From the NCBI RefSeq assembly GCF_022682495.2, contig NC_071392.1:53779459-53843458 (forward strand): a stretch of DNA of 64,000 nucleotides, read 5' to 3'. A program made the translations under genes and the position numbers. Under the pieces are notes generated by a model, which saw only the letters and a list, made by a program, of their open reading frames with translations, made no database searches and was not told where the DNA came from. Of the stretch, positions 1 to 12,300 are shown piece after piece; within the stretch, counting starts at the first letter, position 1; each line of letters opens with the position of its first letter. The stretch is from Desmodus rotundus (taxonomy: Eukaryota > Chordata > Mammalia > Chiroptera > Phyllostomidae).

Positions 1-440
1 CTTCAATAAACCCTCCTATGAGGCTGGGAGTTTCTCCTTTGGCCTCAACCCCCAGAGGTTTTTTCAGTCAGGTTTTGAGGCTTTATTTCTCCACACTGGA
101 ACCCTGGGTTGTACGGTCTGTCTCACTCCCCAGTTGTTCCTCCTGGTATATCTGCATAGAAATGTGGGACCACATGCTCTGCCAGCCTCCTCCTCACCTG
201 TCTTGGTCCTACAACTGCCACCTTGCTTTGAGTCCTTTCCACCCTGGCTGCCTATCTCCTCCCCTCCTTCTGGTCTGGATAAATGTGTCTTCTTTAACTC
301 CTTGGTTGTCGGACTTCCATTCAGTTCGATTTTATGGCAGTTCTGGTTATTTTTTGTTTTAAAATTTGTCATTCTCATTCTTTTGGTTGTGCAAGTGGGC
401 AAAGTGAATCTACCTATGCCTCCATTTTGGTCAGAAGTCC
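1..440 (-). mobile_element. HAL1 (half-L1) 5'UTR fragment, cut by the window start
   Basis: Read on the minus strand, this begins near 440 with a 'gccaagatggagg'-like start and runs through an A-rich, then C/G-richer leader. It aligns by eye with the 5'UTRs of the HAL1 copies ending near 54,686 and 60,940. Shared blocks include the 'ttggttgtgc' motif near the 5' end, 'ctccttggttgtcggacttcc' equivalents and 'gaggctttatttc'. Only the 5'UTR is visible; any ORF1 lies before base 1. The 114-139 aa open frames on both strands are chance frames in GC-richer leader sequence and do not resemble ORF1 protein. An ordinary L1 sharing this leader cannot be excluded, because the rest of the element is outside the window. 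Confidence 0.75.
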
Positions 441-2470
441 ATTTTTCCAAATTTTTTGTAGTGAAAAAAATTTTAGTTACTGTTTTGTGTATGTATAATG
501 TTTATATAATTTATAATATACTTATATATAAACATTTATATGATAAAAATTAGTTTCGATTAAAATAACCATATTTGTGTATGAGATTAAGTAGTTAAAT
601 TCTATATTTTAAAGAATCTTTGGAGGGAGTAAACATTCTAAAGTCCCACAATGGAATTCTGCAAGCAATGGAATGGATTTATTTAAAGGCTAACTAACTT
701 AAAGGACAGTGGAGCTGGAGTGGGAGTTTTATACATTGACTCCTCATTGTAGATTTTGTCAGGGAAGAAATAAAGGAAGAAACTTATTTAATTCCATTAA
801 GCAAAGACTCAACTATACCTTTAACTATACTTTTTTTTAATGCTTGTAAGAAAGATTTGCTCAGAAAGCCACAATCAGCTCTGTATGTATTCCAGTTTCC
901 ATCACCCTGCATTTTTCCCTTTGTGTTTGCTCATTTTAAGCTTATCAAGTGATTGGAAAAGCAGACATCTCTTTGTTCTATGGAAGACTTAAGTTTCCAG
1001 TTGATGGCAAGTGATAAGCCCTCAACTTCTGAGATAAATAAGTATAAGTTATACCTCTGTACTTGTTGGCTTCAGACCTAGTGACACCCAGGGCTCATTG
1101 CATTTTGATGAGAAAAAAATATTTCAGCACTTGCTCGGGACTCATTGCACTTGCTAGATCTTGATGAGTGAGCCACCATGCCACCATGCCACCCCGCAAG
1201 AGAATATTTCTTATGAGAAAAATTCATTGGTACTTGTTGGTTATGGCACTCCTCATGTGTTCTAGGACGAATTAATGAGTACTGAGGTACTACTGTAATG
1301 GGAACACAACATCTTTTATCTTTTTACATATGAAACTTTTTTTTTAAATCATAGGCATCTAAGCAAAAACAGAAAAGCATAGTCTGTTTAGAATGTTGTT
1401 CTCAAAGGGTAAGGAAGATTATTTTAATTTCCTAATGAGAGAAGTAAAGAACCTTAATGGGATAGCTATCTTCTCAGATTTCAGATGGATCCTTTCCATT
1501 ATTGGCCTGCAGGCCTTCATAAAACTCTCTCTTGATCTATAGTTCCTTCCTTCTCTGACTTCTTGTCTTGGAGGCAGAGAGGAAGATTGAGGAAAAACTG
1601 AGGTTGGGGGTCCTTACTGTTGGAAAACTAGGATCTCAAAGAATGCCCCTGAAATCTGTATGAGCAGGGGAAAAAGAAAACAAACAAAATAAATTAAAAA
1701 ACACAATAAACAAAGCTGGATGATATCCTGAAGTGATCTGCACTTCTCATTGAAAATGCAAGAAAATTTTTTATGTGCTTTTAAGGTCCATCATTATTGT
1801 CTCATACTAAGATAAAATGTATATGAGGTCCAGAAAGCTGATTATTGTGAGTGGTGGAATTTATTTTTGGTTTCTAGATCTGAAATAATACTGAGGTTTT
1901 CTCCTCACAGCAAGGTCATAATCAAAACCCATGCTATTTTCTCATCATGAAATACCACAATCATAGGGGTCCGGAAAGAATCAAATTCAGCATGATCTAT
2001 AATTCTCCCTAGGTAGCAGCCCTGCTTTCTGTGAGTGTGGAATCAGAATAACCATGTTAGAAGTATTAAAAATTTAATGGAGCCAAGCCAAAATAGCCTG
2101 CTGTATCTATTCCATAATGGTGATAACTTTGTCAGTGGGCCAGAAATCATTAAGGTTTATTGGCTTAAGAATCCTACATTCACCTCCACACTAAGGCCAT
2201 CTTTGATATCATGGTTGTGGTACTCCAGTCAAATGGATGTCTCCTTCTCTTAGACTCTTCTTAGAGGGACTCTCCTAAAACCTCTCATTATAATTCTCCT
2301 TTACCCAGACTTTCAAGAATTGTGTACATTCTTCTGTTCTAAAAAGCAGAAATGGGGTGGAGTGGGGGTGGCAGAATGGAAGAGGAGTATAAAGAGAAGA
2401 ATATACGCACAAAATTCAAGACAGACAAAAAATGTTAAATATGCACCATGTAGCAAAAATGTTTATATCC
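441..2470. other. No gene recognised; unassigned AT-rich DNA
   Basis: AT-rich sequence without long open frames, splice-flanked exon candidates or recent transposon ends. A small direct repetition of 'ccaccatg' near 1,171-1,190 and a repeated 'ctcattgca' at about 1,094 and 1,141 are the only local patterns seen. Confidence 0.6.
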
Positions 2471-2479
2471 CTTCCTCAT

Positions 2480-2565
2480 TCAATTTTTATAGCAACACCA
2501 TCTATTTCATAGATGAAGATACAGGTTCACAGAGGTCTTGCCCCTGGTCACATAACTAGGAGGTG
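2480..2565 (-). repeat. MIR SINE fragment
   Basis: Contains the MIR core in reverse: 'gatgaagatacaggttcacagag' followed by 'tggtcacataactaggaggtg', matching the antisense of the conserved MIR segments around 'cagtttcctcatctgtaaaa' and 'tagctgtgtgacc'. It is diverged, as expected for an ancient mammalian SINE. Confidence 0.6.
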
Positions 2566-3774
2566 CTAACCCAAAATGTGTTACACTTTAATGATATTTC
2601 TCAGTAAACCCCATTGAGTTGTCTATTATATCTTAAGCTTATAATAGGTGCTAAATAGAGAAAGATTATCATACAGTGTGCTAAGTGGTACAGGATTATG
2701 AGAAATTAAAGAATGCAAAGTAGGTAACCATTTTGCCTTGCAGGGGACACATGTTCCTGTGGTCTAGGAAAACTACAGTGAAGGCGTGCCACTTTCTTAG
2801 GGTAGTGGTAGGAGTTTGCCAGGTTAAGAGGGCAAAGGAGTGGAGGATGGGATAGGAAAAAAAGGTAATTCAGGTTTAGGAAGTAAGAAGAGCAAAAGCA
2901 AAAATTTGAAAGCTTGACAGTCCTGATTTTATGGATTTAAACCCAGACTTTGGACTTCAGAGGTCACACTGTTAGGCTACTATGCTGTACTGACTCTCAA
3001 GAAATGTAAATTATTTGGGGACATTAGCTGGAAGATATAATCATGGAATAAAGATTGGCCAACTAAAGAAAGCCTGGCTTTTTACATGATCCTGATGTTC
3101 AGCATATTCCTCAGTGTTAGAATTTTGAAATTCTCATCTTACCTTGTTGACACTTTAACTGATATTCACTTCTTCACAAATCCCAGTTACATGTACACAG
3201 TAAAAATGTTTACTCTTTCCATGACCAGGAAAGTTTTACTGAGAGTTACTCCTTTCAGTCAATATTTGAAGACGTTTCATTCTAACCTGTGGAAAATAGA
3301 AGTCACCATCGAGACCTCAAAAAACATTGCTCTGCCATGTTCTCACAATATTTATTGAAAACATTCCCACAGCTCAAACAAATTAAAGATGTTGGTATCC
3401 AGTGTATAACCAATATGTATCTGGGTGTTTCTTGGAGTTCATATTTTATCAACCATTGACCCCAAACGGATCTCCTGATATTGTAAAAATTAAAATCTTG
3501 ATTTTGACTGGCTGACATTTGTGTGTTTTTTATTGTTATTATGTTACAGTTGTCTCAATATTTCCTCCTTTGCCCACCCCACCCCTCACTCCCACACTCA
3601 ATCCCCATACCATTGTCCATGTCTCTGGGCCATTCATACCTGTTCTTTGACTTGTCCCTTCCCCTTCTTTCCACCCTTATCCCTGTACTACCTCCTCGCT
3701 GGCAGCTCTCAGTCTGTTCCAAGTTTCCATGCCTCTGGTTCTATTTTGCTCATTATTTTATTTTGTTCATTAGA

Positions 3775-6700
3775 TTCCTCTTATAGGTGAAATCATATAG
3801 TATCTGTCTTTTACCAATTGACTTATTTCACTTAGCTAACTTTCTCCAGTTCCATCCATGCTATAGCAAAAGGTAGGGGTTCCTTCTTTCTTTCTCCTGT
3901 GTAGTATTACATTGTGTAAATGTAACACTGCTTTTTAATCCATTCATTTACTAATGGGCACATAGGGTGTTTCCAGCACTTGGCTATTGTAAATACCACT
4001 GAACATAGGGGTGTTTAAGTTCTTTTGAACTGGTGATTCAGGATTCTTAGGGTATATTCCTAGCAATGGAATTACTGGGTCAAAAGGTAGTTCCACTTTA
4101 CTTTTTTGAGGAAATTCCTTACTGTTTTCCACAGTGGCTGCACCAGTCTACATTCCTACTGACAGTGCACACATTCACTTTTCTCCACATCCTCAACAGC
4201 GCTTGTTGTTTGATTTATTAATGATGGCCATTCTGACAGATGTGAGGTGATATCTCATTGTGGTTTTAATTTGCATCTCTCTCGTGGCTAGTGATGTTCA
4301 ACAGTTTTTCAGATGTCTATGGACCATCAGTATGTCCTCCTTGAAGAAGCGTCTATTGAAGTCCTTTGCACATTTTTAAATTGGATTGTTTGTCTTCTTG
4401 GTGTTCAGTCATATGAGGGGTTTTTTTTGTTTGTTTTTAGTTTTTAGTTCTTACTTAGGATTCCATCTTTATGAGAGGCTTTTTTCAAATAACTTTTTTA
4501 ACTTTTTAAATTATTCTTCAATTACAGGATCTGGCAGAAGTAGCACCTACTTGAGTGTGGTTGGTAGGATAATAATATGGGTATAATAATTCATAGTTTT
4601 AATTTGAACATTTCATCTAAAATGTCATATGGTATGCTTGAGTATGATATTGTTATGTTACAGAACTTCATGCTTGTGATTTTGTGATAAAAGATTTTGT
4701 AATAAAAAAGGGAGTTATTTGTGCCAGACCCTATATTTTGAACCCCTGCCCAATGTATCATTGGCAAATATGTTGTCCCATACATTCGGTTTCCTTTTTA
4801 TTTTGATGATGGTTTCCTTGGCTGTGCAGAAGCTTTTTAATTAGATGTAACTCATTTGTTTATATTTTTCCTTTATGTCCCTTGCCCTAGAAAGCATATC
4901 AGCAAAATATTGCTATGTGTGATATCTGATATTTTACTGTCAATGTTTTCCTCTAGGACTCTTATAGTGTTGCAACTTATTTTTAAGCCTTTTAGCCATT
5001 TTGAATTCTCTCTAGTGTATGGTGCAAGTGGATGGGCTGGTTTCATTTTATTGCATATTCCTGTCCAGTTTTTCAACACCATTTATCAAAGAGGTTATTT
5101 TTACTCCATTGTACGCTCATGACCCCTTTGTCAAATATTAATTGATCATAGAGACATGGGTTTATTTCTGGGCTCTCTATTCTGTTTTATTGATTTATGT
5201 GTCTGTTTTTACCCCAGTACCAGACTGTTTTGATTATAGTGGCATTGTATTATAGGTTAATATTGGCTCTTGTAATCCCTCCTACTTTGTTCTTCCTTTT
5301 CAAGTTCACTGAGGCTATTCAGGGTCTTTTTTGGTGCTGTATAAATTTTTGAAATATTTGTTCTAGATCTGTGAAATATGCCATTGGTATTTTAATATGG
5401 ATTGCTTTGAATCTATAGATTGCTTTGGGTAGTATGGACATTTTAATGATGTTAATTCTTCCAATGCATGAGCATAGTATATGCTTTCATTTATTTGTAT
5501 CTCCCTCAATTTCTTTCTTCAGTGTTTTCTAGTTTTCCAAGTGCAGGTCTTTTACCTTCTTGGTTAAATTTATTCCTAGGTGCTTTATATTTTTGTTTCT
5601 ATATTAAATGGAGTTTTCCCCTTAGTTTCTCTTGTTCATAGTCCATTGTTAGTGTACAGAAATGCCATTGATTTCTGAATACTGACTTTTTATCCTGCTA
5701 CTTTGCTGAATTCAATTACCAGGTTGAGTAGTTTTTTTGGTGGAGACTGTAGGGTTTTCTACATACTCTATTATGTCATCTAATAAAAATGAGAGTTTTG
5801 CTTCTTCCTTTCCAAATTTGATACCTTTTATTTCTTTTTGTTGTTTGATCACTGTGGCTAGAACTTCCAGTACTATGTTGAATAAGAGTTTTGAAAGCTG
5901 ACAACCTTGTCTTGTTGCTGATCTTAAGGGGAAGCTTTTAGTTTTTGCCCATTCAGTATGGTGTTGGTAGTAGGTTTCTTGTATATCGCCTTTATTATGT
6001 TGAAGTATGCTCCTTCTATTACCAACTTGGATAGTGTTTTTGTTATGAATGGGTGCTGGGTTTTTATCAAATGCTTTTAGTGCACCTATTGATATGATAA
6101 TGTAATTTTTGTCCTTCATTTTGTTTATGTAGTATATTATGTTTTTGATTTGCAAATATTGTGTCATCCTTGCATCCCTGGGATCACAGTGTATGATCTT
6201 TTTAATGTATTGTGAATCCGGACAGCCAGTATTCTGTTGAGGATTTTAGCATCTGTGTTCATCAGAGATGTTGGCCTGTAGTTTTCTTTCTTTGTTGTGT
6301 CTTTACCTGGCTTTGGAAAGAGGATAATACTGGTCTAGTAAAAAAGATTTTGGGAGTCTTCCCTCTTCTTGAATACTTTGAAATAGTTTGAGAAGGGTGG
6401 AGGTAGTTCTTCTTTAAATGTTTGGTAAAATTCACCTGTGAAGCCATCTGGTCCAGGGCTTTTGTGTGTAGTTTTTTTTTTTTTTTTTTATTATTACTAC
6501 TTCAATTTTACTAGTTGCTATCAGTCTCTTCAGGCTTTCTGCTTCCTCTTGATACAGTTTTGGGAGATTGTATGTTTTGAGAAATTTACCCATTTCACCC
6601 AGGTTGTCCAATTTCTTGGCATATAGTTCATAGTAATTTCTTATAATCCTTTTTATTTCTGTGGTATTGTTTGTAACATCTCCACTTTCATTTCTGGTTT

Positions 6701-7850
6701 ATTTTTGTGTCCTCTGTCTTTTCTTCTTGATGAGTCTTGTGAAAAGCTTGTGAATTTTGTTTACCTTTTCAAAGAAACAGCTCCTGGATTCATTGATCCT
6801 TTGTATTGTGTTTTTAGTCTTTATGTCATTTAATTCTGTTCTGATCTTGATTATTTTCTTCCTTCTACTTGCTCTGAGCTTTGTTAGTTTTTGTTCCTTT
6901 AGTTCTTGTAGATGTAGGGTTAGGTTGTTTATTTAAGATTTTTCTACCTTCTTTAGTTAGGTCTGTATGGCTGTGAATTTCCCTTTCAAGACTGCATTTG
7001 CTGTGTCCTATAGGTTTTGGGTTGTTGTTTGTTCATATTCTTTTGTTTCCTTATACTTTTTGATTTCTTCCTTGATCTCATTGTTAACCCATTCATTATT
7101 TAATAACATTTATTCCGTCTCCATGAAGCTGAATGATTTTGAGTTTTTTTCCTTGAGGTTGGTTTGTAGTTTCAAGCCACCGTGATCCAAGAAGATGCTG
7201 ATATGCTTCAAATTTCTTGTATTTGTAGAAGCTTGTTTTGTGTCCTACCATGTGGTCTATCTTTGAAAATGATCCACATGCTTTTGAAAGAATGTATATT
7301 TTGCTTCTCTGGGGTGAGATGTTCTGTATATATAAATTAAGTCCATTTGATCTCTAGAATGTCTTTCAGTGCCACAATGTTCTTGCTGATGCTTTGGAAG
7401 ATCTGTCCATTGTTGATATTGGGGTGTTAAAATCTCCTACTATAAATGTGTTGCTGTCTATATCTTTCTTGAAGTCCTCCAAGATGTTTTGTATATATTT
7501 GGGTGCTCCTATGTTGGGTGCATATATGTTTGAGAGTTCTATCCCTTTGTTGCACTATTTCCTTAAGTATTATGTAGTGACCTTCTTTGTCTCTTGTTAT
7601 GGCCTTTGTTTTGAAATCTATTTTGTCTGATATAAGTATTGCTACACTAGCTTTTCGTTTTCCTGTCCACTTGCTTAGAATATTTTTTTTTCCATCTCTT
7701 CACTTTCAGTCTCTGTAGATCTTTTGTTTTGAGGTGGGTCTCTTGTAGATCACATACATGTGAGTCATGGGTTTTTTTTTATATCTATTCAGCTACCCTA
7801 TGTATTTTGATAGGAGCATTTACTCCACTTACATTTAAGGTTATTATCTA
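3775..7850 (-). pseudogene. L1 ORF2 (endonuclease / reverse transcriptase) pseudogene, copy A
   Basis: ORF2 protein is the L1 replication enzyme: an N-terminal APE-type endonuclease nicks the target and the reverse transcriptase copies the RNA. Here the frame survives only in pieces. Recognisable parts are the endonuclease motif GDFNTP (about 7,428-7,445), an RT block at 5,712-6,167 containing 'RQGCQLSKLLFNIVLEVLAT' and '[14 protein letters not shown]', a fragment at 4,873-5,082, and a C-terminal fragment at 3,944-4,132 ('LPFDPVIPLLGIYPKN'-like). The RT active site, normally F-A-D-D, reads L-L-D-D near 5,770-5,795: both aspartates persist but the preceding residues have changed. Many stops and frameshifts separate the pieces, so no protein is expected. 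The stop lies near 3,772, by alignment with copies B and C. Confidence 0.88.
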
Positions 7851-7869
7851 TAGGCACTTATTCACTGAC

Positions 7870-8540
7870 ATTTTTCCTGGGTGTTTCCTGGGTGTTCTGC
7901 CTGGGTGTTTTTTTTTCTACTTTGTCCTCCAACTTGCTGTTTCAATCCTCTGCTTCATCTAACCTGCTTTTAATTCCTTCTAATGTATTTTTCATTTCGG
8001 ATATTATATTTCTTTTGAAATATAGTTCATAGTAACTTCATTTCTTCATTTCTTCCTGGCTCTTATTCATATTTTCTGTGCCCTTGTTCATGCTGACATA
8101 GTTTCCATTAAGTTCCATGTATCTCCCATAGAGTTCCTTGTAGTTTTCACTGAGCTCCTTGAGCATTCTTATAAACATTATTTTGAGCTCTATGTCTGAT
8201 AGATTGCTTGCCTCCATTTAATTTAGCACTCTTTCTAGGGATTCCTCCTTTCCTTTTGATTGGGGGTTGTTTCATTTTCTTCCAATTTTAGTGACTCTTT
8301 TTGTTGTTTCTGCATATTAGTTTAATATGCTTTGACTTCCTTTCTTCATGGGGTAGCCTTCTGTAGTAGGAGACTTCTGGGATTCAGTGGTGCAACCTGA
8401 GCAGGATGATCTTGGGATGCCCTTTATGCCATTTATGTGGTCTCTCTTATTGTAATTGGGTTTTGGGTTTTGGTTGTTGTTGGGTCATTCTTTGGTGGGG
8501 TTTTCCCCTGGCTGGCTGACTAAGAGTCATACCACCCACC
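7870..8540 (-). pseudogene. L1 ORF1 pseudogene, C-terminal half deleted, copy A
   Basis: ORF1 protein is the L1 RNA-binding chaperone: a coiled coil, then an RRM, then a C-terminal domain. Alignment with copy B shows only the N-terminal part: the variable leader (about 8,350-8,540) and the coiled-coil coding segment (about 7,900-8,290, equivalent to 32,460-32,800). The RRM and C-terminal domain, about 31,870-32,460 in copy B, are absent. The break is at 7,876-7,909, where 'cctgggtgtt' occurs three times (7,876, 7,887, 7,900). No open frame of useful length remains. Confidence 0.75.
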
Positions 8541-8629
8541 TAATCTTGTAGGCTGTTGTATAGGTGCTGCCAAAACAAAACAAAACAACCCAGGAAATAA
8601 ATCCCACACCCTCAAACATAATCCCCAAC

Positions 8630-9590
8630 CACAACCACACTATCACCAACAAATGAACAAATGTTAATAAAGGTGGAAAGAGATTAAGACTATTATAAGA
8701 AGGAAAAATTTAAGATGAGGTGACTAATGGAAAGACAATGATTTTGAGAGCATAGAGGGAGGAGAAATAGTAAGAGTGGGGAATAGAAACAAAGCAAAAC
8801 AGGAATAAATTAAAATTTTCATTGTAAATAAAAAAGGGAGGGAAAAGGCAAAATAGAGTAAAGAAAAGGCAGAGTATAATATGAGGTTTAAAAAAATTTA
8901 AAAATAGTGAAAAAATGGGAACAAAATTGCAGAAAAACATCTACCACAGGAATATCAATGACAAATGACTAAAGATTAATAAAGGTGGAGAGATAATAAG
9001 AAGAAAAAAAGAAAAAGAAATATTATGAGATGTCTAAAGGAAATAAGAGTTATTTTGAAAGGATAGAAGGAAAAAATGAATGAAGAATGAAAACCAGGCT
9101 AAGAGAGGGAAAAAATAAAATTTAAAATGAGAAAAGGGAAATGGAAGGAGATAGACAAAGTGGAATACAGTAAAATTTGAGATTTGAAATACAAAAATAG
9201 TGAACATCTAGGCATAAAATTGAAGAAATGCAACAACCACCACCATATCAATAACAAACAAGTGAAGATTAATAAAGGAAGAGAGATAATAAGGATATTA
9301 TAAGAAATGCAAAAGAATGTGAGATAACTAAAAAAAATGGTGTCGAGAGACTGAAGGGAAGAGAAATAGCAAGAGTAAGGAATAAAAACAAGTCATAAGA
9401 AGGGAAAAAGTAAAATTTAAAACAAAAAATAAGAAGAGGAAGGAAGAAGACACAGTGGAGTAAGAGAAGGGAAGAGTAAAATATTAGATTTGAAATAAAC
9501 TAAAATAAAAAAGAAATAATAGTAGCAAGCTTGAAAAAGAAGAAAAATGTTAAAATGCTATGCAGGAGAAAAAATAACAGAAATAATGAA
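8630..9590 (-). repeat. Three tandem ~300-bp A-rich units inside L1 copy A
   Basis: The plus strand shows three consecutive related units. The anchor 'ttaataaagg' recurs at 8,664, 8,976 and 9,269 (spacings 312 and 293). Each unit follows the same order: an 'accac...atatcaat..caaa' start, the anchor with 'gagataataag', an 'agagaaatagcaagagt'-like block, 'ggaataaaa', 'aaatttaaaa', 'cagagtaaaa', and 'aaaatagtga'. The plus strand is strongly purine-rich (A/G). The block lies between ORF1 and the GC-richer 5'UTR of L1 copy A. Copy B has an A-rich segment at the same place (33,080-33,740) but no clear repeat period. Confidence 0.8.
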
Positions 9591-11232
9591 GACTGTGGTA
9601 GAATTTTTTCTCAGCAGAGTCTAGTGTTTGCCACTGTTTTCTCTTTCTGGATCCACTCTTGTTAATGTTAGATGGTGTCCTAGTGTCACCCCAGGCAGCT
9701 TGTTTGAGACTACAAGTGATCCACAATTTGTGGCTGTCTACTTCAGGCTTGGCTGATTCCCAATGTTCTGCCCTGCCTGCTTTCCATCAGCACAGGGTCC
9801 AGGAGTGCTGATGGAAATTAATGTTCAAGAACACTGCCAGTACCTCCTCTACCTGCCTCCAGAGATGGCCTCTGTTGTGACTGGGAGTGTGCAATCCCTG
9901 GGACACTCCCCGTAGATTCTGTTCAGTCTTCAGAGAAGATGGTGAGAGTGTTTCCCTGCCCCCAGCCACATAACTTGTTCTGTCCCAGATTATTTCCAAT
10001 AATGTACAGTTTCTGATGAGTTAGCCATCCATTTCCTGTGAGGGGCTAATCTGTGTAAAAGGGTCAGCTCTTTCCTGCTTGGTGCTATTGGCTGCTCTAT
10101 ATAAAAACCAAGGCTGTGCAGGACCCTAAACAGCCCTTTTGCACCTGTCTCTAATTTTTCTGCTCTGCTAGTTTCAGCAGATCATGGCCTGTGGAAGAAG
10201 CATAATTCATAGTGTCTGACAGAAATTCAGAAAGGGTCCTTTCAGAGCTTCCCCTTTTTCCCCTGTGTATATGAACTGAGAAGGGGGCTCCTGAGCCTGG
10301 CCTGACTGCTGTAAAGAGCCTGCAATTCTGCAAGTAGGGGTTGGGCTCACCATCCTGTGGTGGGACCTGCCTGGCTACAAAAAATCTTATGCATTCAGCT
10401 TCTGGCTGCCTGGTCCCCAGCCTGAAGCTCCTGCAGGAGACTTGGTCCCAAACTCTCTTCTCTGTGCAAACCCAGCTTGCCAGCCATGCTGTACCAGGTC
10501 CTACAAGCCTTTCAGTGCTACACTTTCTGTTTGTCCTGTGCAGCTTGACTCAGTGGGACCGAACTGCACTTTCACTCTGGTTTCTTTGTTGGCTAAGCCA
10601 CTGTGTATGCACACAAGCACAGAGTCCCTGTGCAGTCTCACCTAAGCTCCCCTTTTAAAAGAGTCTCTATGTGGCTCCCACGCTGCAGCACTGAGCCCTG
10701 GTTGGGTTCTTTGTGTGCTCCACCTCCCCCAAAACACAAAGTCTCTCTCAGTCAGAGCTATCCACAGCCTGCCAGTGCCTCCAACAGTTTTTGATAGAGT
10801 TTCTCTCTGTAACTCTCCTGATGGCAAAGCAGCTATGGATGTGCTGCTCACTGTGTGTGTAGCCTAAGTCTCCCAGACTTTGTATATCCTTCAAAGTCTC
10901 TCCTGATTAGGGTTGGTGGTTTCCCTGTGTGGGACCAGGACACTGCTCCAGGAAGGGAGCGAGCCACTAAACTACATTTTCTGCCTGATTCTCCTCTCTG
11001 CAGGCACCTCGCAAAGAGCATTTCCCCTCAACTTATAAAATCTCTTACTGGATGGTGCAAATCATCCTCTGTACTCCTTGGATTCAAAAATTCATATCAG
11101 CTCAGATTCTGTTGATTGTTCAGGTCACTTGTCAGATTAGCTGAGAATCTGTGCTGGGGGCAGAAGAAAGTGGGCTCAGCTTTTACCTACTCAGCTGCCA
11201 TCTTCCAAATCCCTGGGTGCCATTTTTGTTTT

Positions 11233-12200
11233 CCATTTTGAAAGTGTCTGTCAAAGACCCCAAATGTGAATGGAGAAGATTGTCATTATTCTAAAACATA
11301 TCAGCTGTTTCCCTGCTGCAAAAGCTGGTGTGAAGAACGTTCAGCAAGGACGTCAGGTCTGCCCTAACATATCTATCATGGTTTGCAAAGTGTGCGAGCA
11401 GGGTCTTGGCAAAACCCCAAGGAGGGGAACTCCTCCAGCTGTAGCTCCAGCCTGCCATACCTCTCTTGAACTTGGCACTTAACAAATTGGTCTTTGGTGT
11501 GTTTGTATCTTAGAGTCAGGCTGGAATAATTTTCATTCTGAATGTAAGGCTTTTCAATTTTGTCTCTAGTATTTCCTTTGCAATAGAAGTTTTATTAACA
11601 TTCATAAATAAAGTTTTCCACATTCTGTCATCTATCTCTCTTCCACATAACTTATCCCAGATTTTCTGGGGCTTGTCTAAAAATGATTCACATTGTTAGT
11701 GAACAATTTCCACATTGTTCTTGCTGGTCTGTAAATAGAACCTTGCCTTGGGTTAAGTCAATGAGAAAGATATGAATTTGTCCTCTTTTGGTCTTGTTAA
11801 ACAAATAAACCAAAAAAGACATAAAGCAATTCTTGCCATCAGTAGACATATCAGTCCTTTTAGAAGCTATCACTGCATAGGAAATGGCACTGCAATTTCT
11901 GAAATAAAATTAGGATATTGCCTCAAAAAGTAGCAGGATGAATCTGGACCACATGCCTAGAGAATTTGGGGGGATTAGAGAGCCAATGCCACTGGGTCAC
12001 ATGTCAGTTGTAGTGGCTTCAGCTTGAAAATCAGATACATTTGTGCTGATCACACCTTTGTTTTATGAGTCTTGGTTTCAGGAAAAATTAAGGTCAGCAT
12101 TGGGCATAAGATGAGTACTTATGAGGTGTTACCCGGGGGGACTGAAACTGACATATATACTAAAATAGCCCACTAGAATGGCCCACAGTTAAGGATTACT
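11233..12200. other. No gene recognised
   Basis: Unassigned flank of L1 copy A. Short chance open frames only; no recognisable repeat or exon. Confidence 0.5.
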
Positions 12201-12204
12201 GCAT

Positions 12205-12300
12205 TAAGGATATGATGAAACTGAGGCCTGGAGAGGCTGAAAAACTTTCCTAAAGTCACACAGCTGGTAAGTGGCAGAGGTAGGACTATGGGGCTTTTCT
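12205..12300 (-). repeat. MIR SINE fragment
   Basis: 'gatgaaactgaggcctggagag' followed by 'aaagtcacacagctggtaag' and 'tggcagag' is the antisense MIR core (tRNA-derived ancient mammalian SINE). Both ends are eroded. Confidence 0.8.

Larger units (their letters stand above)
3528..11217 (-). mobile_element. LINE-1 copy A, near full-length, inactivated
   Basis: A minus-strand L1 of about 7.7 kb. The plus strand starts with the T-rich complement of the 3' tail at about 3,528, and the 5' end lies near 11,217 ('gatggcagctgagtaggt' on the minus strand). Order on the minus strand: 5'UTR (about 11,217-9,590), A-rich tandem repeats (9,590-8,630), ORF1 N-terminal half (about 8,540-7,870), ORF2 (about 7,850-3,775), 3'UTR. 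It aligns along its length with L1 copy B (27,961-35,029), except for an ORF1 deletion of roughly 590 bp and the repeated block. A possible degenerate target duplication is 3,513-3,527 against 11,218-11,232 (12 of 15 bases). No ORF remains intact. Confidence 0.9.

Noticed and set aside
8630..9590. The three regular units as a CRISPR array or satellite
   Set aside because: Units are ~300 bp, diverged and have no short identical repeats with unique spacers; they are contained within one L1.
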